A stretch of 64,000 nt of DNA from Deltaproteobacteria bacterium ADurb.Bin207 (GCA_002070115.1 MWCO01000008.1:62001-126000); one strand, 5' to 3'. Counted from the stretch's first letter, positions 46,407 through 55,361 are shown. A program made the numbers and translations. Notes: generated by a model not told the origin, from the letters alone.

Positions 46407-48056
46407 TCAGGAATCCGTGGAGGCAGCAGCCTTATCGGCGGCTGTCTCGTTGGCATTCGCGTGATGATCGGCCGAAGCCGAGACGTTTATTTCAGGTTTG
46501 GGCAGGCAGGCTTTGGGCATTGCCTCCCGCAGCGAAGAAAGGGAATTCCAGGCCGGTTCGTGTCCCAACCCTACGCATACTTCACGAACGAACTTCCAAC
46601 CTGGCTGGCAATCGTCGGCTCCAGGATAAGCGCGTCGACTCTCCTGGGCCATGCCCTTGGCATTGACATAAATGCCGTGGGTTTCCGCCCATGAGCTAGC
46701 GGGCAAAAAAACCTCCGCATGCTCGTGAAGAGCGCCCTGCCAACCACCGATCACCACAAGAGACGTAAGTTTGTCGAGGAGCGAATCGGCGTCGGCGGGC
46801 CAGACGCTTCCCATCACGATCAGATGCTTGATGGAACCGTCTTCCACGGCCCGGGTCAGTTCTTCGATACCCTTGAGTTCCCGTTCCGCGACCGCGCGAG
46901 CCCCTGCCGTGTTGGGGTTCTTATCGACATGACGCAAGATGTCATCGCCCTGCCCTTCAGGCTTTCCGATGAGGAACCAAGCTTGAATTCCCATGGCGCG
47001 GGCGAGCGTGACGAGCGCGAAGTTATCTTCGCAATTATGTTGCGCGCTCAACACGACGGCCGATTTGTCTTTGGGCGCATTTTTGATCAGTTCGACTGCT
47101 TTTTCGATCGCCTTGGCAGCGAGTGTGTGTTTGCCGCCGACACGGATCTGAGTTGCGCGCGCGTCGTGGGTGGCGTGATAGCTGAGCATGCCTTCATCGC
47201 ACATCCAATAGCTGTTGACGCTCTCATTGTCCCGCGGACGATAGCGGTAGGCGCGTTGTGTACGCGGGTCGAAGTCGAGCCATGCATTGCAGCCTGTGGC
47301 GCATCCCTGGCAGATCGACGGTGCGGAGCGCAAAAACCAGACGCGAGCTTTGAAGCGGAAATCCTTGGTGGTCAACGCGCCGACAGGACAAACAAGTTCC
47401 GTCATGAACGTATAGGGATGATCGAGTTCTCGCCCTGGAGAGACGGTGATTTCGTTGAGGTTGCCTCGTTCTCTCACGCTCAGGACCGGGTCTTTGGCTA
47501 CTTCTTCGCAGAAGCGGACGCATCTCGTGCAAATGATGCATCGTTCGGCATCGTAGACGATGGTAGGACCGAAGGAGACGGCCTTGGGTTTGTGGATCAA
47601 TTCATCGGGCATGCGCTTGGGGGTGCGCATATGGTCGAGCCAATAATCTTGCAGTTTGCATTCACCGGCTTGGTCACATATGGGGCAATCGACGGGGTGA
47701 TTGAGCAGCAAGAATTCTTGGACGGCGTGTCGCGCGCGTTTGACGTGTTCGCTGGTGTCGCTGAGCACTTCCATATTTTCGGTGACGGGCACCTGGCACG
47801 CGGGCTGCAGTTTGGGTTTTCGTGTATTGACGTACTGCCCGGTGGTTCGGTCGAATTCGAGGACATCCAGGAGCATGGGTGGTCTGCCGGGCGGTGGAAG
47901 GATTTCCACCAAGCACATTCGGCAGTTAGCGGCGACACTCAGTCCTGGGTGCCAGCAGTAATACGGGATATCGATACCCGCGCGATAGGCGGCACGCATG
48001 ATGGTGTCACCAGCTTCGAACGGGACGTCTTTGCCATCGATCTTGAAGGTCGGCAT
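46407..48056 (-). CDS. nuoG: NADH-quinone oxidoreductase subunit G, short form with N7 site
   Basis: 549 residues, much shorter than E. coli NuoG (908). The electron-transfer half is complete. The 2Fe-2S ligands are in CWHPGLSVAANCRMC plus CQVP. The HCCC cluster spans HAVQEFLLLNHPVDC with CDQAGEC. The 4Fe-4S ligands are in CIICTRCVRFC and CPVGAL. CQGCATGC, with a further Cys about 30 residues later, matches the off-pathway cluster N7. The molybdopterin-oxidoreductase-like part is reduced to about 280 residues. The ATG at 48056 gives the expected ferredoxin start. The tail is Ala/Asp/His-rich low complexity. Confidence 0.93.
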   Translation of the reverse strand: MPTFKIDGKDVPFEAGDTIMRAAYRAGIDIPYYCWHPGLSVAANCRMCLVEILPPPGRPPMLLDVLEFDRTTGQYVNTRKPKLQPACQVPVTENMEVLSDTSEHVKRARHAVQEFLLLNHPVDCPICDQAGECKLQDYWLDHMRTPKRMPDELIHKPKAVSFGPTIVYDAERCIICTRCVRFCEEVAKDPVLSVRERGNLNEITVSPGRELDHPYTFMTELVCPVGALTTKDFRFKARVWFLRSAPSICQGCATGCNAWLDFDPRTQRAYRYRPRDNESVNSYWMCDEGMLSYHATHDARATQIRVGGKHTLAAKAIEKAVELIKNAPKDKSAVVLSAQHNCEDNFALVTLARAMGIQAWFLIGKPEGQGDDILRHVDKNPNTAGARAVAERELKGIEELTRAVEDGSIKHLIVMGSVWPADADSLLDKLTSLVVIGGWQGALHEHAEVFLPASSWAETHGIYVNAKGMAQESRRAYPGADDCQPGWKFVREVCVGLGHEPAWNSLSSLREAMPKACLPKPEINVSASADHHANANETAADKAAASTDS

Positions 48057-48084
48057 GCGTAATTCCCCAGCGTCCACGGATCGC

Positions 48085-49296
48085 TCAGTGGTCGCACTCG
48101 CCTCCGATCATATTCATCGAGCCGAAGGTTGGAATGATATCCGGAACCATCTGCCCAGTGATCAATTTGCCCAGCCCACCAACAATGGCGAAGGAAGGTG
48201 GACGTATTCGAACGCGGTACGGAGTGCCGCTTCCATCCGAGATCACGTAAAAACCAAGCTCACCATTGGCCGCTTCCGTATAGCCATACGCTTCACCTTT
48301 CGGGACTTTCAACCCCTCCATGATCATTTTGAAGTGGTGAATCGTTGCTTCGATGGTGGTGTATACTTGCGGTTTGGGAGGCAAAACGGCTGAAGCATCG
48401 TATAGGTTGATCGGTCCGTCTTTCGGCATCTGCTCGACCGCTTGACGAATGATCCGAGCGCTTTGGTGAATCTCTTCGGCACGAACCATCAACCGATCGT
48501 AGTTGTCTCCCTCGTGGCCCACGGGCACATCGAAATCGAACCGGTCATAGACGAGATACGGGTGGGCTTTTCGGATGTCGTACGGCACCCCCGTCGAGCG
48601 CAGGCAAGGTCCGGTCCATCCGAAAGCGATGGCCTCCTCGGGGCTGATGCGCGCGACTCCCATGGTTCGATCCATGAAGATGCGATTGGTTTCGAGCAAC
48701 GAAATCCCTTCATCGCTGGCGGCAAGCACTTTGTCGAGGATGGCGAGCACGTGTTCTTGGAAGGTATCCGTAGGCGGATAGGCCATACCGCCGATGCGGC
48801 AGAAGGAATGGGTGACGCGCGCTCCGGTTTCTTCTTCGAACAGGTCGTAAATCATCTCGCGAGCGCGGGTCCACCACAGAAACGGCGTAAATGCGCCGAG
48901 TTCCATGGCCATGGCCGCGTTGCAAACGAGATGATCGGCCATACGCGCCAACTCGCCGAGGATGACTCGGTAATACTGGCAACGTTCGGGAACCTGCATT
49001 CCGCTGAGCTTTTCGACGGCGAGAGCGAATCCGACGTTGTTGAGCATCGGTGAGGAGTAATTGCATCGGTCTACGTAAGGGAAAACCTGAGCCCACGTTC
49101 CGCGCTCACAGCTTTTCTCGAATCCACGATGCAGATAGCCGATTTGCACATCGGCCTTGACCACGACTTCTCCGGACAGCTCCACGGCGATGCGAACCGT
49201 CCCGTGCATGGCAGGATGGGAAGGACCCATCATCAGTTGCATGGGGTCGGATGGTAGCTCGAGAGCGTTGTCTTCCACTTGGTCGAGCGGTTCCAT
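48085..49296 (-). CDS. nuoD: NADH-quinone oxidoreductase subunit D
   Basis: 403 residues, standard for NuoD, the 49-kDa-type subunit that shapes the quinone site with NuoB. Typical segments are present: MMGPSHPAMHGTVRI, GYLHRGFEKSCE, YVDRCNYSSPMLNN, EETGARVTHSFCRIGG, GWTGPCLRSTGVPYDIRK and the C-terminal IIPTFGSMNMIGGECDH. The start overlaps the nuoC stop by one base (TGATG). The usual 'GE(x)DR' end is replaced by GECDH. Confidence 0.97.
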   Translation of the reverse strand: MEPLDQVEDNALELPSDPMQLMMGPSHPAMHGTVRIAVELSGEVVVKADVQIGYLHRGFEKSCERGTWAQVFPYVDRCNYSSPMLNNVGFALAVEKLSGMQVPERCQYYRVILGELARMADHLVCNAAMAMELGAFTPFLWWTRAREMIYDLFEEETGARVTHSFCRIGGMAYPPTDTFQEHVLAILDKVLAASDEGISLLETNRIFMDRTMGVARISPEEAIAFGWTGPCLRSTGVPYDIRKAHPYLVYDRFDFDVPVGHEGDNYDRLMVRAEEIHQSARIIRQAVEQMPKDGPINLYDASAVLPPKPQVYTTIEATIHHFKMIMEGLKVPKGEAYGYTEAANGELGFYVISDGSGTPYRVRIRPPSFAIVGGLGKLITGQMVPDIIPTFGSMNMIGGECDH

Positions 49297-49883
49297 CAGT
49301 CCTCTTCTTTCATATAATCGAGGTGTTTTCGTCCGAAAACCATCCCCTCATCCGGTCCAAAGGGCGGAAGCTTTCCCAACACGTCCGGACCTTCCCGATA
49401 GGGAACCAGCGGTTGTGTTTTGGCGGCGGGATAATCCTTCCGAAGCGGATGCCCCTCAAACTCTTCGTAAAGCAAGATGCGGCGAAGATCCGGATGACCT
49501 TCGAAGCGGATACCGAACATATCGAACGTTTCCCGCTCGAACCAGTTGGCTCCGACCCAAACGGGCACCAGGCTGTCGATCACGGCTCCCTCGCAGTCTT
49601 CATCTCCCACGCGAGCCTTGATCCGCAAGCGATGCCCAAGTTCCAACGAGTTGAGATGGGCCACCACCTCGAGTCGCTGCGAGTCCCATATATGATCGAC
49701 CCCGCAAAGATCCACCAGCATGTTCATTTTGCATCGTGGATCGTCACGAAGAAAAGTCGCTACCTCGCGCCAATGTGCCGCATCGAGCACCGCGGTCTCA
49801 TCGCCGCATTGGTCGTGGGTGCTCAATACAATCGAACTACCAAAGCGCTCGGAGAGAATGTCGAGAAGCTTTTTCGCCATCAC
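49296..49883 (-). CDS. nuoC: NADH-quinone oxidoreductase subunit C
   Basis: 195 residues, the 30-kDa-type subunit of complex I as a separate protein (not fused to NuoD). The 30-kDa signature is visible: VPVWVGANWFERETFDMFGIRFEGHPDLRRI, followed by FEGHPLRKDYP. It sits in the peripheral arm against NuoD and NuoB. It lies 11 bases after nuoB and overlaps nuoD by one base. Confidence 0.96.
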   Translation of the reverse strand: MMAKKLLDILSERFGSSIVLSTHDQCGDETAVLDAAHWREVATFLRDDPRCKMNMLVDLCGVDHIWDSQRLEVVAHLNSLELGHRLRIKARVGDEDCEGAVIDSLVPVWVGANWFERETFDMFGIRFEGHPDLRRILLYEEFEGHPLRKDYPAAKTQPLVPYREGPDVLGKLPPFGPDEGMVFGRKHLDYMKEED

Positions 49884-49894
49884 CGTACTCCGGG

Positions 49895-50470
49895 CTATCC
49901 TGCTGAATCCTCAGTTTTTCGACGCAGATTCACCAGATTTTGAGCGGGATCGTGACGTGGTTTGACCACGCCGGGCGTGGTATCCATGCTCGCGATCTTG
50001 TCTTGTAACAAAAGCAGTCCGTCGAGCACCGCTTCCGGTCGCGGCGGACATCCAGGGATGTACACATCGACCGGCACGACTTTGTCGATGCCCGCCAATG
50101 TTGCGTAATTGTCGTAAAAACCACCGCACGACGCGCAGGTACCAAAGGCGATCACCCACTTGGGTTCCGTCATTTGTTCGTAAACGCGTTTCAAGATGGG
50201 CGCTTGCCGCTGACTGATGGTTCCCACGACCCAGAGCACATCGCTTTGACGCGGGGTAAACCGAGGCGCTTCCGCGCCAAATCGAGCCACATCGTAGCGG
50301 GGGCTTGCGGTGGCCATGAACTCCATCGCGCAACAAGCGGTGACGAATGGATACTGGAATAGAGAGTACTTTCGCGCCCACGCCAACAATTCATTGAACT
50401 TGGTCGTGGCAAACCCAGACTCACCCGCCTGAATGACCCGCGACGAGGTCGGCTTCGTCAGTTCTCCCAT
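49895..50470 (-). CDS. nuoB: NADH-quinone oxidoreductase subunit B
   Basis: 191 residues. NuoB holds the terminal cluster N2 next to the quinone site. Its ligands are seen in TACCAMEFM (tandem cysteines), GTCASCGGFYDNY and PGCPPRPEAVLDG. Its N-terminal coding sequence overlaps the end of nuoA by 13 bases. The C-terminus has an additional 20-residue hydrophilic tail. Confidence 0.97.
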   Translation of the reverse strand: MGELTKPTSSRVIQAGESGFATTKFNELLAWARKYSLFQYPFVTACCAMEFMATASPRYDVARFGAEAPRFTPRQSDVLWVVGTISQRQAPILKRVYEQMTEPKWVIAFGTCASCGGFYDNYATLAGIDKVVPVDVYIPGCPPRPEAVLDGLLLLQDKIASMDTTPGVVKPRHDPAQNLVNLRRKTEDSAG

Positions 50471-50817
50471 TCAAGCGCTCCTTTCCTCAATTCGTACACC
50501 AGCCCGATCAGCAACATGGCTAGAAACGCCGCGGCCATCAGAAGCCCCGCCCCGCCCAAGGACTTGAAGTGTACCGCCCAGAGGTAGAGAAACACCACCT
50601 CCACATCGAACACCACAAAGGAGATGGCGGTCAGGAAGTACTTCACGCTCATGCGCAAATGACTGGCCCCTTCCGAAGGATTGCCAGACTCGAAGGGCAT
50701 CATCTTCTCCGGAGACGGCTTCTTCGGCCCCAGATAGTGGCTCGCCAAGAAAAAGCCGATGACCACGACGAACGCGAGGGCAAACATCAGCAAGAGCGGT
50801 GCGTAGGTCTCAACCAT
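50458..50817 (-). CDS. nuoA: NADH-quinone oxidoreductase subunit A
   Basis: 119 residues, normal for NuoA. Three membrane helices are visible (about 5-27, 62-82, 88-110). The conserved segment MPFESGNPS follows the first helix, and RMSVKYFLTAISFVVFDVEVVFLYLW covers the second. It is the first gene of the operon nuoA-B-C-D-G-H-I. The start ATG at 50817 has an AGGAG ribosome site nine bases upstream that lies within a small hairpin. Confidence 0.97.
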   Translation of the reverse strand: MVETYAPLLLMFALAFVVVIGFFLASHYLGPKKPSPEKMMPFESGNPSEGASHLRMSVKYFLTAISFVVFDVEVVFLYLWAVHFKSLGGAGLLMAAAFLAMLLIGLVYELRKGALEWEN

Positions 50818-50826
50818 GAAGACACG

Positions 50827-50839
50827 CTCCTCGAAGGAG
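50827..50839 (-). promoter_or_regulatory. Hairpin enclosing the nuoA Shine-Dalgarno sequence
   Basis: In the minus-strand RNA, CTCCT (50839-50835), loop TCG and AGGAG (50831-50827) form a short stem. AGGAG is the nuoA ribosome site, nine bases before the ATG, so it can be masked by pairing. Confidence 0.6.
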
Positions 50840-50848
50840 GTACGAACC

Positions 50849-50880
50849 CACGATACCGAGCCGAAGTGCGCGGTATCGTG
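50849..50880 (-). repeat. 10-bp inverted repeat in the nuo operon leader
   Basis: CACGATACCG (50849-50858) and its exact complement CGGTATCGTG (50871-50880) flank a 12-base spacer, immediately downstream of a candidate promoter and 31 bases before nuoA. It could be an operator or a leader hairpin. Confidence 0.75.
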
Positions 50881-50889
50881 CGATGGGGT

Positions 50890-50918
50890 TACGTAGTCGG
50901 GGGCTCGAACCCTGTCAA
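50890..50918 (-). promoter_or_regulatory. Candidate promoter of the nuo operon
   Basis: On the minus strand a perfect TTGACA (50918-50913) is followed after 17 bases by TACGTA (50895-50890). The implied start near 50883 would put the inverted repeat at the very 5' end of the transcript. The -10 match is poor. Confidence 0.4.
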
Positions 50919-51074
50919 TTGAACAGACCGCCGGACAGGATGGCTCATGATTTCAAGCCAATACCAACGACCACCATCCCATTTTCGCCCAATCTGTGGC
51001 ATGGCCTTCCATCGCACCATTGGTGATTCTCGACGGCTGTTGTACATTCCGCCCCTGTCGATATCCGGCAAACC

Positions 51075-51713
51075 ATGCAGCGCCATTCATGGATCGTCAC
51101 GTTTGACCTTGGCAACGTAGTCGTGCGCCTGAGTGGGTCGACCCGTGAATCAGCAAAACGCGCGGGAATTCCGTGGCGACCCGCCACCCACGCGGAGCGG
51201 CCGGAACAAGCCTCGCACCTTTTGGAACGCTGGCAATTGGGCCAAATCGATGACGATCGCCTGTTCGAAGCCTGGGCCGACGCCTTGGGAGGTCGCTTCT
51301 CCGCCGCGGAAGCCGAAATCATTTCACAAGCTTGGTTGCTCGGTGAATTCGAGGGTATTCACGATATCATCCAACGTCTCGATCAGCGCCACGTACGGCT
51401 CGGATGCCTGTCCAATACCTGCAACCACCACTGGCAATGGATGCTTAACCATCCCGATCGTTTTCCATCGTTCGCCTTGCTTCACGAAAAGCATGCTAGC
51501 CACTTGATGGGGGTCATGAAACCGGACCCATCGATCTACGCGCGCTTCGAGCAAGCCGTTGGCCATCAAGCTTCCAACATCGTGTTTTTTGACGATATTT
51601 TGGGAAATGTGGCGGCTGCCAAGGCCCAGGGCTGGCATGCATTTCTCATATCCCCCCAATGTCCACCTTCCGAACAGATCGGAAGTGCCCTACACCAGTT
51701 GGAGTTGCTTTGA
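51075..51713 (+). CDS. HAD-superfamily hydrolase, YihX-like
   Basis: 212 residues. Motif I is FDLGNVVVR (nucleophile Asp11), motif II LGCLSNT, motif III Lys in MKPDPSIY and motif IV IVFFDD. The helical cap lies between motifs I and II (about 20-95), a class IA arrangement. The DLGNV form of motif I resembles YihX-type sugar-phosphate phosphatases. The substrate is unknown. It is divergent from the nuo operon, and nicotinamidase follows 84 bases later on the same strand. Confidence 0.85.
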   Translation: MQRHSWIVTFDLGNVVVRLSGSTRESAKRAGIPWRPATHAERPEQASHLLERWQLGQIDDDRLFEAWADALGGRFSAAEAEIISQAWLLGEFEGIHDIIQRLDQRHVRLGCLSNTCNHHWQWMLNHPDRFPSFALLHEKHASHLMGVMKPDPSIYARFEQAVGHQASNIVFFDDILGNVAAAKAQGWHAFLISPQCPPSEQIGSALHQLELL

Positions 51714-51797
51714 CGTCACGGGCTGAAAAAAACTAGGTCCGTGTCGTGGCGTACCGTTCGATGCATGACCGCAACCCATTCATGTCAGGAGAAGACC

Positions 51798-52364
51798 ATG
51801 CCGCTGCCTTTCGAACCATCCGACGCCCTGCTTCTCGTTGACGTGCAAGTGGATTTCTGCCCCGGCGGTTCGTTGCCCATCCCGCAAGGGGATACGGTGG
51901 TTCCCGTGCTCAACCGATGGCTCGAAGCCGCTGCCACCACGGGCATCGCGGTGGTCGCATCGCGGGATTGGCACCCGCCTCACCATGTATCTTTCGAACC
52001 CCAAGGAGGACCGTGGCCGGTTCATTGCGTCCAACATACCCCGGGCGCAGCATTCCACCCCGACCTGGCTCTTCCCAACCACACCATCGTCATCAGCAAA
52101 GCCGAAACCGAAAGCCAAGAAGCCTATTCGGCCTTCGACGGCACCGGTCTTGCCCAGCGTCTTCGCGATGCCGGAATCCGTCGCCTCTGGGTAGGCGGCC
52201 TTGCCGAAGATGTGTGTGTCAAGGCGACCGTTCTCGAAGCCCTTCGAGAGGGTTTCGAGGTTCGCCTCATCGAAGGGGGCATGAAACCAGTCACCGAATC
52301 GGGAGGGCAACAAGCCCGTGAACTCATGTTCCAAGCCGGCGCCCAACCAGGAACACTTGGCTAG
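51798..52364 (+). CDS. pncA: Nicotinamidase
   Basis: 188 residues. The catalytic triad is visible: Asp15 in LLLVDVQVDFCPGG, Lys101 in ISKAE and Cys140 in GLAEDVCVKAT. The metal-binding DxHx3H is DWHPPHH (Asp57, His59, His63). The enzyme hydrolyses nicotinamide to nicotinate for NAD salvage. The ATG at 51798 has AGGAG close upstream; the frame is open to 51741 with no matching N-terminus. galT begins immediately after the stop. Confidence 0.95.
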   Translation: MPLPFEPSDALLLVDVQVDFCPGGSLPIPQGDTVVPVLNRWLEAAATTGIAVVASRDWHPPHHVSFEPQGGPWPVHCVQHTPGAAFHPDLALPNHTIVISKAETESQEAYSAFDGTGLAQRLRDAGIRRLWVGGLAEDVCVKATVLEALREGFEVRLIEGGMKPVTESGGQQARELMFQAGAQPGTLG

Positions 52365-52365
52365 C

Positions 52366-53403
52366 GTGTCGGAATTTCGAAGAGATCCGCTCAATGGCGG
52401 ATGGGTCATCATCGCCACGGAACGCGGAAAACGCCCCTCGGATTTCGGCTCCGTTCGCAATGAACGAAAACCGGGTCCTTGCGTGTTTTGTAGCGGCCAC
52501 GAATGGGAAACCCCCCCTGAAGTGCTCGCGTTCCGCTCCCCCGAATCCACCCCCGATGCCCCCGGGTGGACCGTTCGCGTGGTCCCCAACAAATACGCGG
52601 CCGTCGGCATCAACGCCCGGCTCGATCGCAACATGGATAACCTCTTCGATTCCATGACCGGGATCGGCATGCACGAGGTCGTGATCGAAACCCCCGACCA
52701 CGACGCCAATCTTTGCGATCTATCGGTGGACCATATCGCCAGCGTACTAGCCGCCTACCAAGACCGCGCCCGCGTCATGATGGACGATGTCCGCATCGAG
52801 TATGTGCAGATTTTCAAAAACTGGGGTTCGGTCGCTGGCGCTTCTCAAGAACATAGTCACGCGCAAATCATCGGTCTTCCCATCGTTCCACGATTCGTCA
52901 ACGAACAAATCCAATGCGCTCAAGCTCATCGCACGGCCACGGGACGTTGCCTGCTTTGTGATATCGTTCGGGAAGAACTTGCGCGAAAAGACCGCATCGT
53001 CAAAGCCACCACCGACTTCGTTGCGATCGCGCCCTATGCCTCACGATTTCCCTTCGAGGTACATATTTGTCCGCGAAGACACGAGTCGGACTTCATCGAT
53101 GCTTCCGAAGAATTGCTGCATGGCATGGCGCGAATTCTCAAAGAAGTACTATTCGGGCTTCGCATTGCGCTGATCGACCCACCCTTCAACTTCATGATCC
53201 AAACACGCCCCAGGGTCGCTCCCGGCGGCCGCTGGTCGCATCCCGACGAATTTCATTGGCATTTGGAAATCATCCCCCGGCTCACCCAGGTGGCGGGATT
53301 CGAATGGGGCACCGGGTTTTATATCAATCCAACGCCCCCAGAACAGGCCGCGCAATTCCTTCGCGACGTTCTTATCCCTATCCAATTGGTCGGTCAGTCC
53401 TGA
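52366..53403 (+). CDS. galT: Galactose-1-phosphate uridylyltransferase family
   Basis: 345 residues of the HIT-like GalT family. The N-terminus SEFRRDPLNGGWVIIATERGKRP is characteristic. Zinc ligands begin at CVFC (Cys39, Cys42). The catalytic triad motif is HSHAQ (163-167). The C-terminal HWHLEIIPR is also typical. It transfers UMP between UDP-glucose and galactose-1-phosphate, or may act on a related sugar phosphate. The start is GTG at 52366, one base after the pncA stop; a TTG at 52357 has a better-spaced AGGA but gives extra residues. The stop abuts the convergent yggX stop within a 12-bp palindrome. Confidence 0.92.
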   Translation: MSEFRRDPLNGGWVIIATERGKRPSDFGSVRNERKPGPCVFCSGHEWETPPEVLAFRSPESTPDAPGWTVRVVPNKYAAVGINARLDRNMDNLFDSMTGIGMHEVVIETPDHDANLCDLSVDHIASVLAAYQDRARVMMDDVRIEYVQIFKNWGSVAGASQEHSHAQIIGLPIVPRFVNEQIQCAQAHRTATGRCLLCDIVREELARKDRIVKATTDFVAIAPYASRFPFEVHICPRRHESDFIDASEELLHGMARILKEVLFGLRIALIDPPFNFMIQTRPRVAPGGRWSHPDEFHWHLEIIPRLTQVAGFEWGTGFYINPTPPEQAAQFLRDVLIPIQLVGQS

Positions 53404-53409
53404 TCAGGA
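53398..53409. repeat. Palindrome TCCTGATCAGGA spanning two convergent stop codons
   Basis: The galT stop (TGA, 53401-53403) and the yggX stop (TCA on the plus strand, 53404-53406) form the centre of a 12-bp palindrome. A shorter TGATCA joins the convergent stops at 12140-12145. Confidence 0.6.
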
Positions 53410-53682
53410 AGCAGGTGGCGTCCAGGCCGTTGCCGCTAGATCGCCTTCTTCGTATCCAAAGAATACCTTGGTCTGCTCGAGCATGAACTGCTGCCCTTCC
53501 TTGCTCGCCAGATCCACCCGATAGGTGTTGATGATGCGCACCGACTCGTGCAGCCACATGTCCCACGCCTCTTTCGAAACCTCTTCATAGATCTTTTGTC
53601 CGAGAGCGTTTCGGTACGGCGGCTTCGGAAGCCCCGGCAATAGTTTGCCTAGTTTGCGGCATTGAACCATCCGTTCACTCAC
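53404..53682 (-). CDS. yggX: YggX-type Fe(II)-trafficking / oxidative-damage protein
   Basis: 92 residues, the normal size. The family core is present: MVQCRKLGKLLPGL, PYRNALGQKIYEEVSKEAWDMWLHE, then IINTYRVDLASKEGQQFMLEQTKVFFG. YggX proteins protect iron-sulfur clusters from oxidative damage and carry one conserved N-terminal Cys (Cys8 here). An alternative start is the ATG at 53670. RNase HI is the next gene upstream on the same strand. Confidence 0.92.
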   Translation of the reverse strand: MSERMVQCRKLGKLLPGLPKPPYRNALGQKIYEEVSKEAWDMWLHESVRIINTYRVDLASKEGQQFMLEQTKVFFGYEEGDLAATAWTPPAS

Positions 53683-53796
53683 GTCGACCTCCTCGTCAAT
53701 CCTTGACGCTGCGGTTGTATGTCTCTTGCCCCAATTCCGAGGCGGCTCTCAACTTGGTTCGAACACCACCCCACGTAAAGGGCCTTTCGCTCCAAC

Positions 53797-54270
53797 TCAG
53801 CCCTGTTCATACCCCATGTCCCGTTCGGTGGCATGGTACTGCGCGGCCGTGCGCGCCAACGTATCACACCGCTCGTTTTCCACATGCCCCGCATGGCCCT
53901 TCACCCATCGCCACTGCACGGTGTGACGCTCCGCCAGCTCATCGAGTCGCCGCCACAAATCCGCATTTTTCACCGGTGCCTTCGACGATGTCCGCCAGCC
54001 GTTTTTTTTCCATGCCCGGATCCACTGCGTAATACCTTGCCTCAAATACTCAGAATCCGACGTCAACGTTACGTGGCACGGACGCTTCAACGCACGAAGC
54101 CCCTCGATCGCGGCAAGAAGCTCCATCCGATTGTTGGTCGTTCGGCGATATCCACAGGACAGTTCTTTGCGCGCCTCCCCCCAAAGCAGAACGACCCCAT
54201 ATCCCCCAGGACCAGGATTCCCCAAACATGATCCGTCGGAAAAAATCTGAACCTGCTTGGCCTCACTCAT
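53797..54270 (-). CDS. rnhA: Ribonuclease HI
   Basis: 157 residues, typical for RNase HI, which cleaves RNA in RNA-DNA hybrids. The four catalytic acids are in [33 protein letters not shown] and ENERCDTLA. The conserved basic protrusion and the WVKGHAGH motif are also present. It is 114 bases upstream of yggX on the same strand. Confidence 0.96.
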   Translation of the reverse strand: MSEAKQVQIFSDGSCLGNPGPGGYGVVLLWGEARKELSCGYRRTTNNRMELLAAIEGLRALKRPCHVTLTSDSEYLRQGITQWIRAWKKNGWRTSSKAPVKNADLWRRLDELAERHTVQWRWVKGHAGHVENERCDTLARTAAQYHATERDMGYEQG

Positions 54271-54421
54271 CTGCCGATTCGTAGCGTCACGTCCCGATCG
54301 AGAAAAGGAAAGAACAGTCGCCCACCCTACCAGGAAGAACGGGAACTAGACAATTTAATCAATATATCCAATAGGTTATACCTGAACGGACAATGCGTCT
54401 CCTTGTCCATCCCCCCACCCG

Positions 54422-55270
54422 TCAGGCCTCGGCTTCCAATACGTCGAACCATTGCTTCGCACGCAGTACAGCGCTTTCCCCTTCTCCATTCCTATCACGC
54501 AAAACGCCATCTCCCCGCGCATCCAAAAAGCGTCCGGACAACGACAAAGGTGCCGTGCGCAACAACCACGCCAACGCGATCGCGGCATCGACCGGATGCA
54601 ACAACTCTCCCTGTTGCTTGAGTTTCCGAAAATCGTCCACGTCGGGAAAACGGTCTTCCGGCATCTCTCGTATGATGCGCTGCATACGCGTTTCGATGAT
54701 GCCCGGTGCCACGGCAACGATACTCGTCATCGAATCGGCTTCCAACGATGCCACTTGCGTCATGATGTTGACGGCGGCCTTGGAGGCGCAATATGCCGCC
54801 CATCCTCGATACCCACGCGTGGCAGCCCCCGAAGATACATTGACGATGCGTAAAGGGTGTTCCGGTTTTCTATGTGCCAAGGCTTGTCGCATACCCACCA
54901 ACACGCCCGTCACATTCGTTCGCATATGGGATTCGAAAGCCGAGACATCGAGAGATTGAATGGGGCCTACGGGCTCGAGAACGCCTGCATTGTTGAGCAT
55001 GCCTCCGATCGGCCCCATCGCTGTCGCAGCGCCGAGCGCACGGGCCATCGCGGGCTCATCCGCGACATCACACGCGACATGCTCGACTACCGCCCCTTGG
55101 CTCCGAAGCCACGTCGCTACCCGTTCCAACTCGGTCGCATCGCGCGCCGTCAGCATCAACGGGCATCGAGACACGGCCAGCCAACAAGCTACTCCAAGAC
55201 CAATCCCGCGGCTTGCGCCCGTGATCACCACAACGGCTCTGTCCTGCATTGGATCGTGGCTCATGGTCAA
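54422..55270 (-). CDS. Short-chain dehydrogenase/reductase
   Basis: 282 residues with classical SDR motifs: cofactor site TGASRGIG (about 17-24), LNNAG, the catalytic Ser in NVSSGAA and YCASK (Tyr and Lys). CDVAD suggests NADP or NAD binding at the adenine ring. Residues after about 200 include a helical substrate-binding lid with a long variable segment. The pattern resembles benzil-reductase or sepiapterin-reductase-like SDRs, but the substrate is unknown. The second Met (55264) is an alternative start. Confidence 0.9.
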   Translation of the reverse strand: MTMSHDPMQDRAVVVITGASRGIGLGVACWLAVSRCPLMLTARDATELERVATWLRSQGAVVEHVACDVADEPAMARALGAATAMGPIGGMLNNAGVLEPVGPIQSLDVSAFESHMRTNVTGVLVGMRQALAHRKPEHPLRIVNVSSGAATRGYRGWAAYCASKAAVNIMTQVASLEADSMTSIVAVAPGIIETRMQRIIREMPEDRFPDVDDFRKLKQQGELLHPVDAAIALAWLLRTAPLSLSGRFLDARGDGVLRDRNGEGESAVLRAKQWFDVLEAEA

Positions 55271-55361
55271 CGACTCGAAAGCTCCGATGCACCAACGTTG
55301 CCTCGGGTTGCGTGAATCGACTACACGGTTTGTGTCACACTATCATGGATGACGACACGCC

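Noticed and set aside
46719-48062. Long plus-strand open frame opposite nuoG
   Set aside because: It is an antisense shadow of nuoG, whose cysteine motifs are unmistakable.
50890-50912. tRNA-like T-arm (GGGTTCGAGCCCCC) on the minus strand upstream of nuoA, possibly a tRNA remnant or attachment site
   Set aside because: No matching acceptor, D-arm or anticodon arm can be drawn at the right distance, and the stem has a mismatch. The resemblance is probably chance within the promoter spacer.
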